64,000 bases of DNA from positions 62,001 to 126,000 of the forward strand of contig NZ_CADIJO010000005.1 of assembly GCF_902859705.1 (NCBI RefSeq), written 5' to 3'. The DNA is from Achromobacter deleyi (GTDB lineage: Bacteria; Pseudomonadota; Gammaproteobacteria; Burkholderiales; Burkholderiaceae_B). The notes beneath the pieces were generated by a model. That model was not told the origin of the DNA and searched no databases. It worked only from the letters and a program-made list of their open reading frames with translations. Below are positions 26,486 through 34,961 of the stretch, one piece after another. Positions within the stretch are counted from its first letter, which is position 1. Every line of letters starts with the position of its first letter. A program made the translations under genes and the position numbers.

Positions 26486-27328
26486 ATGCTCAACCCGCTC
26501 TGGCTCAAGACCTTCGCCGCGGCCGCGGCCTCGCCCAGCTTCAGCGAAGCCGCACGCCGGCTGGGCCTGACCCAGCCCACCGTCAGCGAACATATCCGCC
26601 AGCTAGAACAGACGCTGAACCGCCGCCTGTTCCTGCGCGATACGCATTCCCTGGCCCTGACCAGCGACGGCCGCAGCCTCCTGGTGCACGCCGAAATCAT
26701 CCTTGATGCCCACGAACGCGCCGAACGCCTGTTCGACGCCCCGCGGCTGCGTGGCCGCGTGCGCCTGGGCACGTCCGACGACCTGGCGATGGGGCCGCTG
26801 CCCGACGTGCTGGCCGCGTTCCGGCAAGCCCACCCCGAAGTGGAACTGGACATCACCATCGGCGTCACCAGCGATCTTTACCGGCTGCTGGACGACAACG
26901 GACTGGACGTCATGATCGGCAAGCGCCGCCGCGGTGACCGCCGCGGCCAGACCCTGCACAAGGAAGCGCTGCTGTGGCGCGCCAAGGAAGGCCTGCGCAT
27001 CGCGCCGGACGCGCCGCTGCCGCTGATCCTGCTGCGCGAGCCCAGCGTCACCCGCACGCTGGCGCTGGACGCGCTGGCGCGGGCCGGACGCAACTGGCAG
27101 ATCGTCTGCACCAGCACCAGCTACGCGGGCTGCCAGGCGGCGGCCCGCGCCGGTCTGGGCATCACCGTGCAGCCCTCGCACCTGTCCACGGCCGGGCTAG
27201 CCGCGCCGGCTGGCGTGCACGCCCTGCCGGCCCTGCCCCAGGTGGAATTCATCGTCATCTCGGCCCCCGCGCCCAACAAGCCCACGCGCGCGCTGACCGA
27301 AATCCTGATGCGCAGCTCGCTGACCTGA
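26486..27328 (+). CDS. LysR-family transcriptional regulator
   Basis: A 280-residue LysR protein. The N-terminal helix-turn-helix covers about residues 14-50 (FSEAARRLGLTQPTVSEHIRQLE), followed by a linker helix and a periplasmic-binding-protein-like effector domain. It lies 106 bases from the divergent BASS transporter gene, so it probably controls that gene and itself. The effector is unknown. Confidence 0.92.
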   Translation: MLNPLWLKTFAAAAASPSFSEAARRLGLTQPTVSEHIRQLEQTLNRRLFLRDTHSLALTSDGRSLLVHAEIILDAHERAERLFDAPRLRGRVRLGTSDDLAMGPLPDVLAAFRQAHPEVELDITIGVTSDLYRLLDDNGLDVMIGKRRRGDRRGQTLHKEALLWRAKEGLRIAPDAPLPLILLREPSVTRTLALDALARAGRNWQIVCTSTSYAGCQAAARAGLGITVQPSHLSTAGLAAPAGVHALPALPQVEFIVISAPAPNKPTRALTEILMRSSLT

Positions 27329-27388
27329 CGCTGCGGCAACACACGGGCGCCGCCGACAAGCCGGCGGCTGGAAAGCGCCCGCAATGCC

Positions 27389-27922
27389 CTACTGTGCCGA
27401 CGGCCGCGTGTGCCGCACGCTGCCTTCCAGCGGCTGCGGCTGCTTGAGCAGGTTCAGGATCGGGCACCACTGCTCGACTGCCTCGTGCACGGCGCGTACC
27501 GCGCTTTCATCGGCCGGCGACACGATGTGCGCGGTATAGCGGATGTTGTGCGGAAAGAACGGCACTTTTTCATAGCCCGGCTTGCCGCCGCGCGGGTCCA
27601 GGTCGCCTTCGATCTCGACTTCCAGCGATTCCAGCGGCAATTCAAGCTCGGCCGCCTTGATGAGGAAAATGTGCGTCAGGCAACTGCCCAACGACCCCAG
27701 AAGCAGCTCGGGCGAGCTCGGCCCCAGGTCGTAGCCCGCGAAATCGGCCGGGCTGTCGCTCACCACCTGATGGTCGCGGATGCGGATGCGGCGCACGCCG
27801 CTGCGGCCTTCGGCGCTGACATGGGCGCGCAGCTTCACCGGCGTCACCGTCTGCGGATCGCGCGCATTGCGCACCAGCACGGCCTGCCGCTTCTGGCCCA
27901 GGTATTCGTTCAAGGTACTCAT
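27389..27922 (-). CDS. OsmC-family protein
   Basis: A 177-residue OsmC/Ohr-fold protein. C81 in GSLGSCLTH lies on the central helix at the usual position of the first redox Cys. C153 in EQWCPILN is in the second position. The family reduces organic hydroperoxides with these two thiols, but subgroup assignment (OsmC, Ohr or YhfA-like) is not clear from sequence alone. It is convergent with the LysR gene and lies 57 bases upstream of the end of no other gene on its strand, so it is probably monocistronic. Confidence 0.88.
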   Translation of the reverse strand: MSTLNEYLGQKRQAVLVRNARDPQTVTPVKLRAHVSAEGRSGVRRIRIRDHQVVSDSPADFAGYDLGPSSPELLLGSLGSCLTHIFLIKAAELELPLESLEVEIEGDLDPRGGKPGYEKVPFFPHNIRYTAHIVSPADESAVRAVHEAVEQWCPILNLLKQPQPLEGSVRHTRPSAQ

Positions 27923-27979
27923 GTTCCTGCCTCGCGTAAGTAATAGTGGAAGGGTTAAAGCGGATGTGCCCGCACGGCG

Positions 27980-29446
27980 CTACTGCCAGCGCCGCGTATC
28001 CGGAATGCCGATGGGGGCACGGTCCATCGCCAGCAACAGCGCGCCCAGCCCCTGGGCGGATGTGTTTTCCATGCGGCCGCCCGGGCCGCAGACGTTGTCC
28101 GCGCTGGTCCAGGCCGGGGCCGCGCCTGGCAGCCGCCGCGCGCGCAGCCAGCCGCGGCGGTCCACCATGAACTGCGCGCCGGCCAGCGCGTCGGGTGGCA
28201 CGCCCGCCGCCAGCGCGTAGGCGTTCCAGGCGTCTTCGCCCGACGCCACGCAATCGGCGCCCGCCGAATTGCCGTCCGCCGAATACCCGCCGCCCCAGGT
28301 CAGGGCCACGGTCAACAGACGCGGGTCCAGCGGCTCTTGCATCGCGTTCGGCGCAGACGCGCTTGCCGCCGCGGCCCCAATCCACAGCGGCAGGCCGCGC
28401 AGCCCCGCCAGCGTGGTCGCACGGCCATCACGGCACGTCACCGCCACGCCCGGCGCCGGAATCGCCGGCATGCCCATGCCGCCGCTCACGCCATAGGCCC
28501 GCAACCGCAAGTAGTCCAAGACCTGCCAGATTTCATCGGGGCCCAGCGCCGCGCCAAAGCCCGGCATGGCCGACGCCCCGCCGCGTCCGTCGCCGCCGTG
28601 TGCCACCCGCCAATGCAGCTCGCCTTCCAGGCGGTTCTCGAACAGCGCCGGCCCCAGCACGCTCGGCCAGGCGGGCAGCCCCGCCGCCAACGGCCCGCGG
28701 CCGTCGGCCTGGGCGCCATGGCAGCCCGCGCAGTGCGCCTGATACAGCCGGCCGCCTTGCAGCACGTTGCGATCCGTGAACGCCAGCGGCGATCGCTGGT
28801 ACGACGTGCGCGTCGCCTCGGTCATCAGCAGCTGCGGCGCGGGCCAGCTGGCGCAGGCCAGCAGGCCGGCCGCGGCCGTCAGCCACACCAGACGGCCGCG
28901 CCGCGCGAACAAGGCCGCCAACAGCAATGCCAACGCCAGCCCCGTCAGCCCCGCCGCCAACCACAGCCGACGCCAGGTCTGCGTGCCTACCGGCAGGTCG
29001 GGGTCAAAACGCCAGGCGAAGGGCCAGTGCGCAATGGCCAGCGCCTCTTCGGGCTGCCACGCAATCGCCGCCGCGAGCAGGCCAGCCAACAGCGCCAGCG
29101 CCCCCAACAGCATGGCCGCGGCGTGACGCCACGGCGCCTGCGCCGCACGCCCCGTGGCACGGCTGTGCAACCAGGCAGCCGCCAGCGCAGTCAGCAGCAA
29201 CACCGCCACCGTCGCCAGCACCAGATGCCCCAGGCGCGACCCCAGCAAGCCCGGCGCACCCTGCGCCCGCTGCCAGCCCAAGGCCAACACGGCGACAGCC
29301 GCGATCAGGGCCAAGGCCGCCTGCCCCGGCAACGGTACGCCGACAGTAATTGCCGCGCCGCCGGCACGCCTGCGCGCCGCGGCCAGGCCCGCCAGCATGC
29401 CCGCCGGCGCCGCCACGGCCGCCAGCGCCACCGCCGCGTTGCTCAC
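27980..29446 (-). CDS. membrane-bound cytochrome c protein
   Basis: A 488-residue protein. The first ~225 residues contain about six hydrophobic helices. A class I cytochrome c domain follows, with one CAGCH haem site (about residue 239) and a probable Met ligand in SAMPGFG. A C-terminal domain of ~130 residues holds several Cys residues and no motif I recognise. The GTG start at 29446 overlaps the stop of the ABC ATPase gene by four bases (GTGA), so translation is coupled; another GTG precedes it at 29449. A haem protein attached to a taurine/nitrate-type importer is unusual (see findings). Confidence 0.82.
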   Translation of the reverse strand: MSNAAVALAAVAAPAGMLAGLAAARRRAGGAAITVGVPLPGQAALALIAAVAVLALGWQRAQGAPGLLGSRLGHLVLATVAVLLLTALAAAWLHSRATGRAAQAPWRHAAAMLLGALALLAGLLAAAIAWQPEEALAIAHWPFAWRFDPDLPVGTQTWRRLWLAAGLTGLALALLLAALFARRGRLVWLTAAAGLLACASWPAPQLLMTEATRTSYQRSPLAFTDRNVLQGGRLYQAHCAGCHGAQADGRGPLAAGLPAWPSVLGPALFENRLEGELHWRVAHGGDGRGGASAMPGFGAALGPDEIWQVLDYLRLRAYGVSGGMGMPAIPAPGVAVTCRDGRATTLAGLRGLPLWIGAAAASASAPNAMQEPLDPRLLTVALTWGGGYSADGNSAGADCVASGEDAWNAYALAAGVPPDALAGAQFMVDRRGWLRARRLPGAAPAWTSADNVCGPGGRMENTSAQGLGALLLAMDRAPIGIPDTRRWQ

Positions 29447-30255
29447 CACGTCGCATCCAGCCCCAGCAACGCCAGCGCCTGGCGGCGCAATTCGGCCAGC
29501 CGCGGATCGCCGCGATGGCGCGGGTACGGCAGATCATTGACGATCTCGTCCTTGATCCGCGCCGGCCGCTCGCTCAGCACGATGATGCGCGACGCCATGA
29601 ACAGCGCCTCTTCCACATCGTGCGTCACCAGCAGGGCCGTCACGCCGGTGCGCTGCCACAGTTCCACCAGCTCGGACTGCATCGCGATCCGCGTCAGCGA
29701 ATCCAGCTTGCCCAGCGGCTCGTCCAAAATCAGGATCCGCGGGTCGTTCACCAGCGCACGCGCCAGGGCCGCGCGTTGCGCCATGCCGCCCGACAACTGG
29801 TGCGGGTAGGCCTGGCTGAACGCCGCCAGCCCCACGCGCTGCAACGCGTCGTCGACGCGGTCGCGCTGCGTCTTGAGCAGCCCGCGCGCCTGCAAGCCCA
29901 GCGCCACGTTGTGCCACACCGTGCGCCAGGGGTACAGCGTGGGGTCCTGGAACACCACGATGCGCGACGGCGACGGGCCGTCGATGGGTTCGCCATCGGC
30001 CAGCAGGTCACCTTCGGCCGGCGGCTCCAGCCCCGCCACCAGCCGCAGCAGCGTCGACTTGCCGCAGCCGCTGGGGCCCAGCAAGGCCACGAACTCGCCG
30101 GGTTGCACGTCCAGGTCGATCCCGTCCAGCACCGGCAGCGCCGCGCCATCCAGGTCGAAGCGGTGGTTCACGCCGCGCACCGCCAGGGCGGCGCCGCGCG
30201 CATCGGCTTGCGCCGCCGCATGGGAAGGCTTGGACACCTGCGCCACCGCTACCAT
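29443..30255 (-). CDS. ABC importer ATPase, nitrate/sulfonate/taurine type
   Basis: A 270-residue ATPase of the SsuB/TauB/NrtD group. Walker A is GPSGCGKST, the Q-loop VFQDPTLYPW, the signature LSGGMAQR and Walker B ILILDEPLGKLD; the His switch is in VTHDVEEA. It energises uptake with the adjacent permease and binding protein. Its start overlaps the permease stop by seven bases and its stop overlaps the cytochrome gene by four, forming one tightly packed operon. Confidence 0.94.
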   Translation of the reverse strand: MVAVAQVSKPSHAAAQADARGAALAVRGVNHRFDLDGAALPVLDGIDLDVQPGEFVALLGPSGCGKSTLLRLVAGLEPPAEGDLLADGEPIDGPSPSRIVVFQDPTLYPWRTVWHNVALGLQARGLLKTQRDRVDDALQRVGLAAFSQAYPHQLSGGMAQRAALARALVNDPRILILDEPLGKLDSLTRIAMQSELVELWQRTGVTALLVTHDVEEALFMASRIIVLSERPARIKDEIVNDLPYPRHRGDPRLAELRRQALALLGLDATW

Positions 30256-31268
30256 TTCACGACTCCCTTCTGCCAGGCCAGCAGGCGGTCACGCCCCAGG
30301 AACAGCAGCGTGATCAGGCCCGAGAACACCAGTGCCATCACGATCAGCGCGCCGTACATGTTGGCGTACGAGGCCCAGCCCTGCGCCCACGACAAATACC
30401 AGCCCAGGCCGGACTTCACGCCCATCATCTCGGCCGCCACCAGCACCGAGAACGACGCGCCCAGCCCCATGAACAGGCCCACGAACACCTGCGGCAGCGC
30501 CGCCGGAATCGCCACCCGCAGCACCAGGAACCATTCGCTGGCTCCCATGGTGCGCGCCACGTCGTAGTACGCGCGGTTCACCCCGGCCACGCCGGACCAG
30601 GTCAGCACCGTGACGGGAAACCAGGTCGCCAGCGCAATCAGGAACACCGCCGCGGACCAGCTCGACGGAAAGAAGAAGAACGCCATCGGCAGCAACGCCG
30701 TCGACGGCACCGGGCCCAGAAAGCGCAGCACCGGATGCACCCAGTAGCCCAACCCGCGCGACCAGCCGATCGCCACGCCCGTCAGAAAACCCGCGGCCGC
30801 TCCCAGCAGGAAGCCATTGGCCAGCAGCCACAGCGAATTGACCAGGCTATCGGCCAACCGCTTGTAGTCGCTGACATACACCTCGATCAGCGACTGCGGC
30901 GGCGCGAAGAACGGGCTGGGCAGCAGCGCCAGCTTGGCGGTCGCGACTTCCCACACGCCCACCGCCACCGCAAGGACCAGCAGCCAGGGGCCGGCGCGGT
31001 GCAGCGCGCGCACCGGCCGCCAATGGGCCGCGCCCGCCACCGCCACCAGCAGCAGCACGGCCGCCAGCGCCAGCGCGGCCACGCCAAACTCCTGCGTGTA
31101 GCCCCACGACGTGAAACCCACTTCCACATTGGGCCAGCGCAGCGTCAGCCCGCCCACCACGGCCCACAGGGCCGCGGCCGCCACGCCGGTCTTCCACAGG
31201 CGCCAGGGTTGCACGGCCGTCGGCGCGCCGCGCAACCCGCCCGCCGCCAGTGCGTCAGCCGAGGACAT
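30249..31268 (-). CDS. ABC importer permease, nitrate/sulfonate/taurine type
   Basis: A 339-residue inner-membrane permease with an N-terminal extension carrying two extra hydrophobic segments before the usual six-helix core. The cytoplasmic EAA loop reads VARTMGASEWFLVLRVAIPAALPQVFVGL, typical of SsuC/TauC proteins. The gene starts inside the end of the binding-protein gene (14-base overlap) and ends inside the ATPase gene. The N-terminal extension makes it longer than most family members (about 260 residues). Confidence 0.92.
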   Translation of the reverse strand: MSSADALAAGGLRGAPTAVQPWRLWKTGVAAAALWAVVGGLTLRWPNVEVGFTSWGYTQEFGVAALALAAVLLLVAVAGAAHWRPVRALHRAGPWLLVLAVAVGVWEVATAKLALLPSPFFAPPQSLIEVYVSDYKRLADSLVNSLWLLANGFLLGAAAGFLTGVAIGWSRGLGYWVHPVLRFLGPVPSTALLPMAFFFFPSSWSAAVFLIALATWFPVTVLTWSGVAGVNRAYYDVARTMGASEWFLVLRVAIPAALPQVFVGLFMGLGASFSVLVAAEMMGVKSGLGWYLSWAQGWASYANMYGALIVMALVFSGLITLLFLGRDRLLAWQKGVVKW

Positions 31269-32286
31269 TGGGCACCACCGCTTGCGCGTACTTGTTGATA
31301 TCCAGGTTGGCGCTCAGCACCTTGATCGTCTTCAGGTCCTTGGCGTAGCCCACGATTTCCTCGCGCAGCGCCGCGCCCGTCGACGCATGGCCGTGGCTGT
31401 GCGTGCGCAGGATCGCCGCCACGCGCTCGGCTGGCACCTTGCCCGGGACGTACGGCGCGAAGATGCGCGCCGTCTCGTCCGGATTGGACGCGGTCCAGCG
31501 CTGCGCGTCGATGACCGCGCGCGTGATCGCCGCGGCCGACTCCGGGTCCTTGCGCACCAGATCGCCGCGCAGCCCCAGCACGCAGCAGGTGCGGTTCTCG
31601 TAGTCGCCTTCGATGTTGGTGGCGATTTCGCGCAGCTTGTTGTCTTCGCGCAGCGTGTAGATCAGCGGATCGTCGCCCGCAATCGCATCCACCTCGCCCT
31701 TGCGCAGCACCTCGCCGAACAGGTCCTGCGGATACTGGCGCCAGTCCACGGATTCCGGATCGATGCCCAGCTGCGCCACGCGGATCGCAAAGAAGTTCTT
31801 CACCGGGCTGGCCTGGTCCGACACCGCGATGCGGCGGCCCTTCAGGTCCTGCACGCTCTTGATCGGCGAATCCGCCGCAGTCAGCAAGCGCATGCAGCCG
31901 CCGTGCGTGCCCACCGCCAGCTTCACGTCAAAGCCCTGCTCCAGCGGCTTGAGCCAGCGCAGCGCCATGCCGATGCCGCCGTCGGCGTGGCCGGTGGCGA
32001 TGGCTTCCAGCAATTGGTCGGTCGAGCCGCTGAAATTGATGCGCTCGACCTTCAGGTTGTACTTGTCGAAAAAGCCGCGCTCCAGCGCCACCGATACGGG
32101 CGACTGGCATACCGCGGTCTGGCTCCATGCGATCTTGTAGGTGCGCGGCGCGGTGTTCGCCGCCAGCACGCGCGACCCCAACATGCCCAGCGGCGCAGCC
32201 AGGCCTGCAAGGCTGGCCGCACGCAACAGCGTGCGCCGCGATACTCCGCGCGCCGCTTGGGCGCCCGATTGGACGTTCGTATTCAT
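31255..32286 (-). CDS. ABC substrate-binding protein (NMT1/SsuA-like), Tat exported
   Basis: A 343-residue periplasmic binding protein. The N terminus has a twin-arginine motif SRRTLLRA (Arg17-Arg18) followed by a hydrophobic stretch and a likely cleavage after VLA. The mature part resembles NMT1/SsuA proteins (ALERGFFDKYNLKVE, GHADGGIGMALRW, VSDQASPVKNFFAI). The ligand could be a sulfonate, nitrate or pyrimidine-like compound; this cannot be told apart here. ATG 32286 is preferred: AAGGAAGG lies just upstream, and the preceding codon is TTG. It is the first gene of the four-gene operon. Confidence 0.92.
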   Translation of the reverse strand: MNTNVQSGAQAARGVSRRTLLRAASLAGLAAPLGMLGSRVLAANTAPRTYKIAWSQTAVCQSPVSVALERGFFDKYNLKVERINFSGSTDQLLEAIATGHADGGIGMALRWLKPLEQGFDVKLAVGTHGGCMRLLTAADSPIKSVQDLKGRRIAVSDQASPVKNFFAIRVAQLGIDPESVDWRQYPQDLFGEVLRKGEVDAIAGDDPLIYTLREDNKLREIATNIEGDYENRTCCVLGLRGDLVRKDPESAAAITRAVIDAQRWTASNPDETARIFAPYVPGKVPAERVAAILRTHSHGHASTGAALREEIVGYAKDLKTIKVLSANLDINKYAQAVVPNVLG

Positions 32287-32452
32287 CAACCTTCCTTTTG
32301 AGCAGACTGTGAATGGCGATGCTTGCCATGCGGCATCATCGGCCCGTGCTCAGGCGTTCGACAAATACAAAGTGGGGATAACAATATGGGCGGACCCTCT
32401 CGCAGAGGATTCGCCCAGGGTCTTGTTCAATCCGGCGGGTGCGCCGCAGAAC

Positions 32453-32773
32453 TCAGTCCGGCAGATGGTCCGGCACGCCCTCGGCATCCACGGCTTTCAC
32501 GCGATCCAGCGCGTTGCGCGCAGCCGACATGGCCTCGACGGTGCTGCGAAAACGGCGCGTCACGAAGATCTCGAACGCCAGGCTTTCCGGTTCGTCCGCG
32601 GGCGCGGGTTCGTCCTCGACCTGCGGCTCGGGCGGCACCGGTGCGCCCTTGGCCGGCTTCACGGGCTTGGCCGGCAAGCGCCGCGTTTCCAGGAAAGCGC
32701 GCGCGGGCACACGGCCTTCAGGCTGCGTGGCATACGCCACGACGGAAAAACCGTTGATGATCTTCTCGGCCAT
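32453..32773 (-). CDS. hypothetical protein, 106 residues
   Basis: I do not recognise the family. The middle section (about 33-65) is Lys/Pro/Glu rich and looks disordered, between an N-terminal segment IINGFSVVAYATQ and a C-terminal helical segment RRFRSTVEAMSAARNALDRVKA. There is no signal peptide. Codon use fits the genome and the gene lies alone between the importer operon and the amidohydrolase gene. Confidence 0.6.
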   Translation of the reverse strand: MAEKIINGFSVVAYATQPEGRVPARAFLETRRLPAKPVKPAKGAPVPPEPQVEDEPAPADEPESLAFEIFVTRRFRSTVEAMSAARNALDRVKAVDAEGVPDHLPD

Positions 32774-32862
32774 ACAGGTTCCCTATAGGCCGCGCCCAGT
32801 GGCGGCGCAGCACGTTGTTAGCGACAACGGCCCGCCACGGCGAAACTTAAGCGCATGCAGCG

Positions 32863-32894
32863 CGGCCCCGGTTGATCTGCATCAACCGGGGCCG
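32863..32894. terminator. perfect 14-bp hairpin downstream of the amidohydrolase gene
   Basis: CGGCCCCGGTTGAT (32863-32876) pairs perfectly with its reverse complement at 32881-32894 around a CTGC loop. It lies just past the end of the N-formylglutamate amidohydrolase gene (minus strand). No T-run follows on either strand, so it may protect a 3' end or act with Rho rather than as a classical terminator. Confidence 0.55.
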
Positions 32895-32920
32895 CACCGC
32901 CACGCAATATGCACGCGCGT

Positions 32921-33799
32921 CTATTTTGTCGACGATATGGCCGTCATGCGTGACCGCACATAATGGGCCACCCTTTCCAGCACCTGCGACAGGTCTGCGC
33001 GCAGGCCGTCAAAGCCCGCATTGCGCTCGCGCGTCGCCTCGTCCATGTACAGCGGACGACGGATCTCGACCTGCAGGCTGTGGCGGTTCAGCGCCGGCTG
33101 GCCGATCTGCGCGATCAGCTGCACGCCCTTGTACGGATCATTGCGCGCCACCGTGTAGCCGCGATCGCGCAGTTCGGTTTCGATCAGCGCGATGAATTCC
33201 GGCTCACAGGTGGTGCCGTCACGGTCACCCAGCACGAAGTCCGCCAGCGGATGCTCGCTCTGGCGCCCCAGGCGCTCGTAGGCGTCGTTCGGCATCGAAT
33301 GCAGGTTCAGGTGCCAGACCGCGCCGAAATCGCGCTGTGCGGTTTCGATCGCCTGCGCCAGCGCCGCATGGTAGGGCTCGTAGTACGCCTGGATGCGATG
33401 CCGCACTTCAGCCAGCGTCAGCTTGCGGTCGTAGATCGGCGTGGCCTTGTCCATGCGGCGCCAGATCAGCCCCTTGCCCAGCCGCGTCTTTTCGCCGGGG
33501 TCCAGCGGTTCGGGCCAGGGCTCGGCCAAGAGTTCCGGGTCCAGGTCGCGCAACGTGCGGTTCGGGTCGATGTAGACCCGCGGAAAATGCGCCGCGATCA
33601 ACGTGGCGCCCAGCGCGGGGGCCGCCGACCACAAGGCGTCCACGTGCGTGTCCTCGCCCTGGCGCAATTGCGCCAGGCTGGCGGCGGCATTGAAGTCAGC
33701 GGGATATTGCTCGCCGCTATGCGGCGAATCGCAGACCAGCGGCAAGGCCGGCGCGGTCGGTGCGTGCACGGAAACGGCTTGGAAATCGGCGTGTGTCAT
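32921..33799 (-). CDS. N-formylglutamate amidohydrolase family protein
   Basis: A 292-residue enzyme of the family that splits N-formylglutamate to glutamate and formate, the last step of one histidine-degradation route. Conserved stretches include CDSPHSGEQYP, EDTHVDALW, FPRVYIDPNRT and the zinc-binding-like WHLNLHSMP. No other hut gene is nearby, so the true substrate may be a different N-acyl amino acid. A Bug-type binding protein gene lies 24 bases upstream on the same strand and may deliver the substrate. Confidence 0.87.
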   Translation of the reverse strand: MTHADFQAVSVHAPTAPALPLVCDSPHSGEQYPADFNAAASLAQLRQGEDTHVDALWSAAPALGATLIAAHFPRVYIDPNRTLRDLDPELLAEPWPEPLDPGEKTRLGKGLIWRRMDKATPIYDRKLTLAEVRHRIQAYYEPYHAALAQAIETAQRDFGAVWHLNLHSMPNDAYERLGRQSEHPLADFVLGDRDGTTCEPEFIALIETELRDRGYTVARNDPYKGVQLIAQIGQPALNRHSLQVEIRRPLYMDEATRERNAGFDGLRADLSQVLERVAHYVRSRMTAISSTK

Positions 33800-33823
33800 C
33801 GTCGGGTGTCGGGTTGACAGGCC

Positions 33824-34810
33824 TTAATCGGCCTGGATGTTGGCGGCCTTCGCGACCTTGGCATAACGCGCCAGGGCCTGCTCGATCTGGACCTTGAATT
33901 CCTGCGGGGTCGTGGGCATCAGCGTACCACCGACGTCCTCGGCCTTCTTGCGGAACTCCGGGTCCTGCATGGCCGCGCGCACCGCCTGATTCAGGCGCTG
34001 CACCACCGCGGGCGGCGTGCCCGCCGGCGCCACCAGGCCGAACCAGCCGCCGGTGCCCATGTCGGGATAGCCCAGCTCGATGTAGGTGGGCACGTCCGGC
34101 AGCAGCGGCGAACGCTCGGCGCCCAGCACGGCCAGGGGACGCAGCTTGCCGCCCAGCACCTGGGGCAGCGTCGACGACAGGTTGTCGGTGATCGCATCCA
34201 CCTGACCGCCCATCACGTCGTTCAGCGCCGGGCCGGCACCGCGGTACGGCACGTGCAGCAGCTTGATGCCGGCCAGCATCATGAAGTTCTCGATGTTCAC
34301 GTGGCCCAGCGAGCCCACGCCCGGCGAGGCAAAGCTGTACTTGTCCGGCGAACCCTTGGCCAGCGCCACGAACTCGGCCATGTTCTTGACCGGAATGTTC
34401 GGGTTGATCGCGAAGATGCTGGGCACGGCCAGCACGTTGGCCACGGGTTCGAAATCCTTGACCGGGTCGTAGTTCATCTTGCGGTACACGGCCGGGTTCG
34501 AGCCGTGCGTGCTCATCGTCGCCATGCCGATGGTGTAGCCGTCGGCCACCGAGCGCGCCACCTGCTCCATGCCCAGCGAACCGCCCGCCCCCGCCTTGTT
34601 CTCCACCACGATGGTCTGCTTCAGGTCGCGGCCGGCATACTCGGCCACCAGGCGCGCCACGATATCGGTCGAGCCGCCCGCGGCAAACGGCACCACCAGC
34701 TTGATGGGGCGCGAGGGATAGTCGGCGGCGGTGGCCGTGCCAGCGAAAGACAGCGCGGCGCAGACGCCGGCAAGCGCGATGCGCGCGGAACAGCCGAAAA
34801 GGCGGGACAT
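33824..34810 (-). CDS. Bug-family tripartite tricarboxylate-type substrate-binding protein
   Basis: A 328-residue periplasmic binding protein with a signal peptide ending near ATAADYPSRP. Family hallmarks are YPSRPIKLVVPFAAGGSTDIVAR, VVENKAGAGGSLG and HVPYRGAGPALNDVMGGQVD. These proteins bind carboxylates or amino acids for TctAB permeases, but no tctA or tctB gene is nearby, so it is an orphan as usual in Bordetella-like genomes. ATG 34810 places the signal peptide properly. It is divergent from a LysR gene and followed by the N-formylglutamate amidohydrolase gene, suggesting an N-acyl amino acid ligand. Confidence 0.93.
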   Translation of the reverse strand: MSRLFGCSARIALAGVCAALSFAGTATAADYPSRPIKLVVPFAAGGSTDIVARLVAEYAGRDLKQTIVVENKAGAGGSLGMEQVARSVADGYTIGMATMSTHGSNPAVYRKMNYDPVKDFEPVANVLAVPSIFAINPNIPVKNMAEFVALAKGSPDKYSFASPGVGSLGHVNIENFMMLAGIKLLHVPYRGAGPALNDVMGGQVDAITDNLSSTLPQVLGGKLRPLAVLGAERSPLLPDVPTYIELGYPDMGTGGWFGLVAPAGTPPAVVQRLNQAVRAAMQDPEFRKKAEDVGGTLMPTTPQEFKVQIEQALARYAKVAKAANIQAD

Positions 34811-34866
34811 GGAGCGACTCCGAAAATAAGGTGCAGGTCGTGCTGCGAGGCCGCCAGTGTCCAAAC

Positions 34867-34895
34867 TTTACGATCGCCTTTCAAACGACTATATT
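34867..34895 (+). promoter_or_regulatory. sigma70-like promoter for LysR gene
   Basis: TTTACG (34867-34872), a 17-base spacer and TATATT (34890-34895) make a good sigma70 match, 67 bases before the LysR start. It sits in the divergent region shared with the Bug gene. Confidence 0.45.
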
Positions 34896-34961
34896 GCACG
34901 CCTTCATTACCAATGCTCATGCTAGGACCCGCGCTTGACGGGTTCCAAGGACCGCCGCGCC

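Noticed and set aside
32921-33799. Histidine utilisation (hut) operon
   Set aside because: Only the amidohydrolase-like gene is present; no hutH, hutU or hutI lies in the window.
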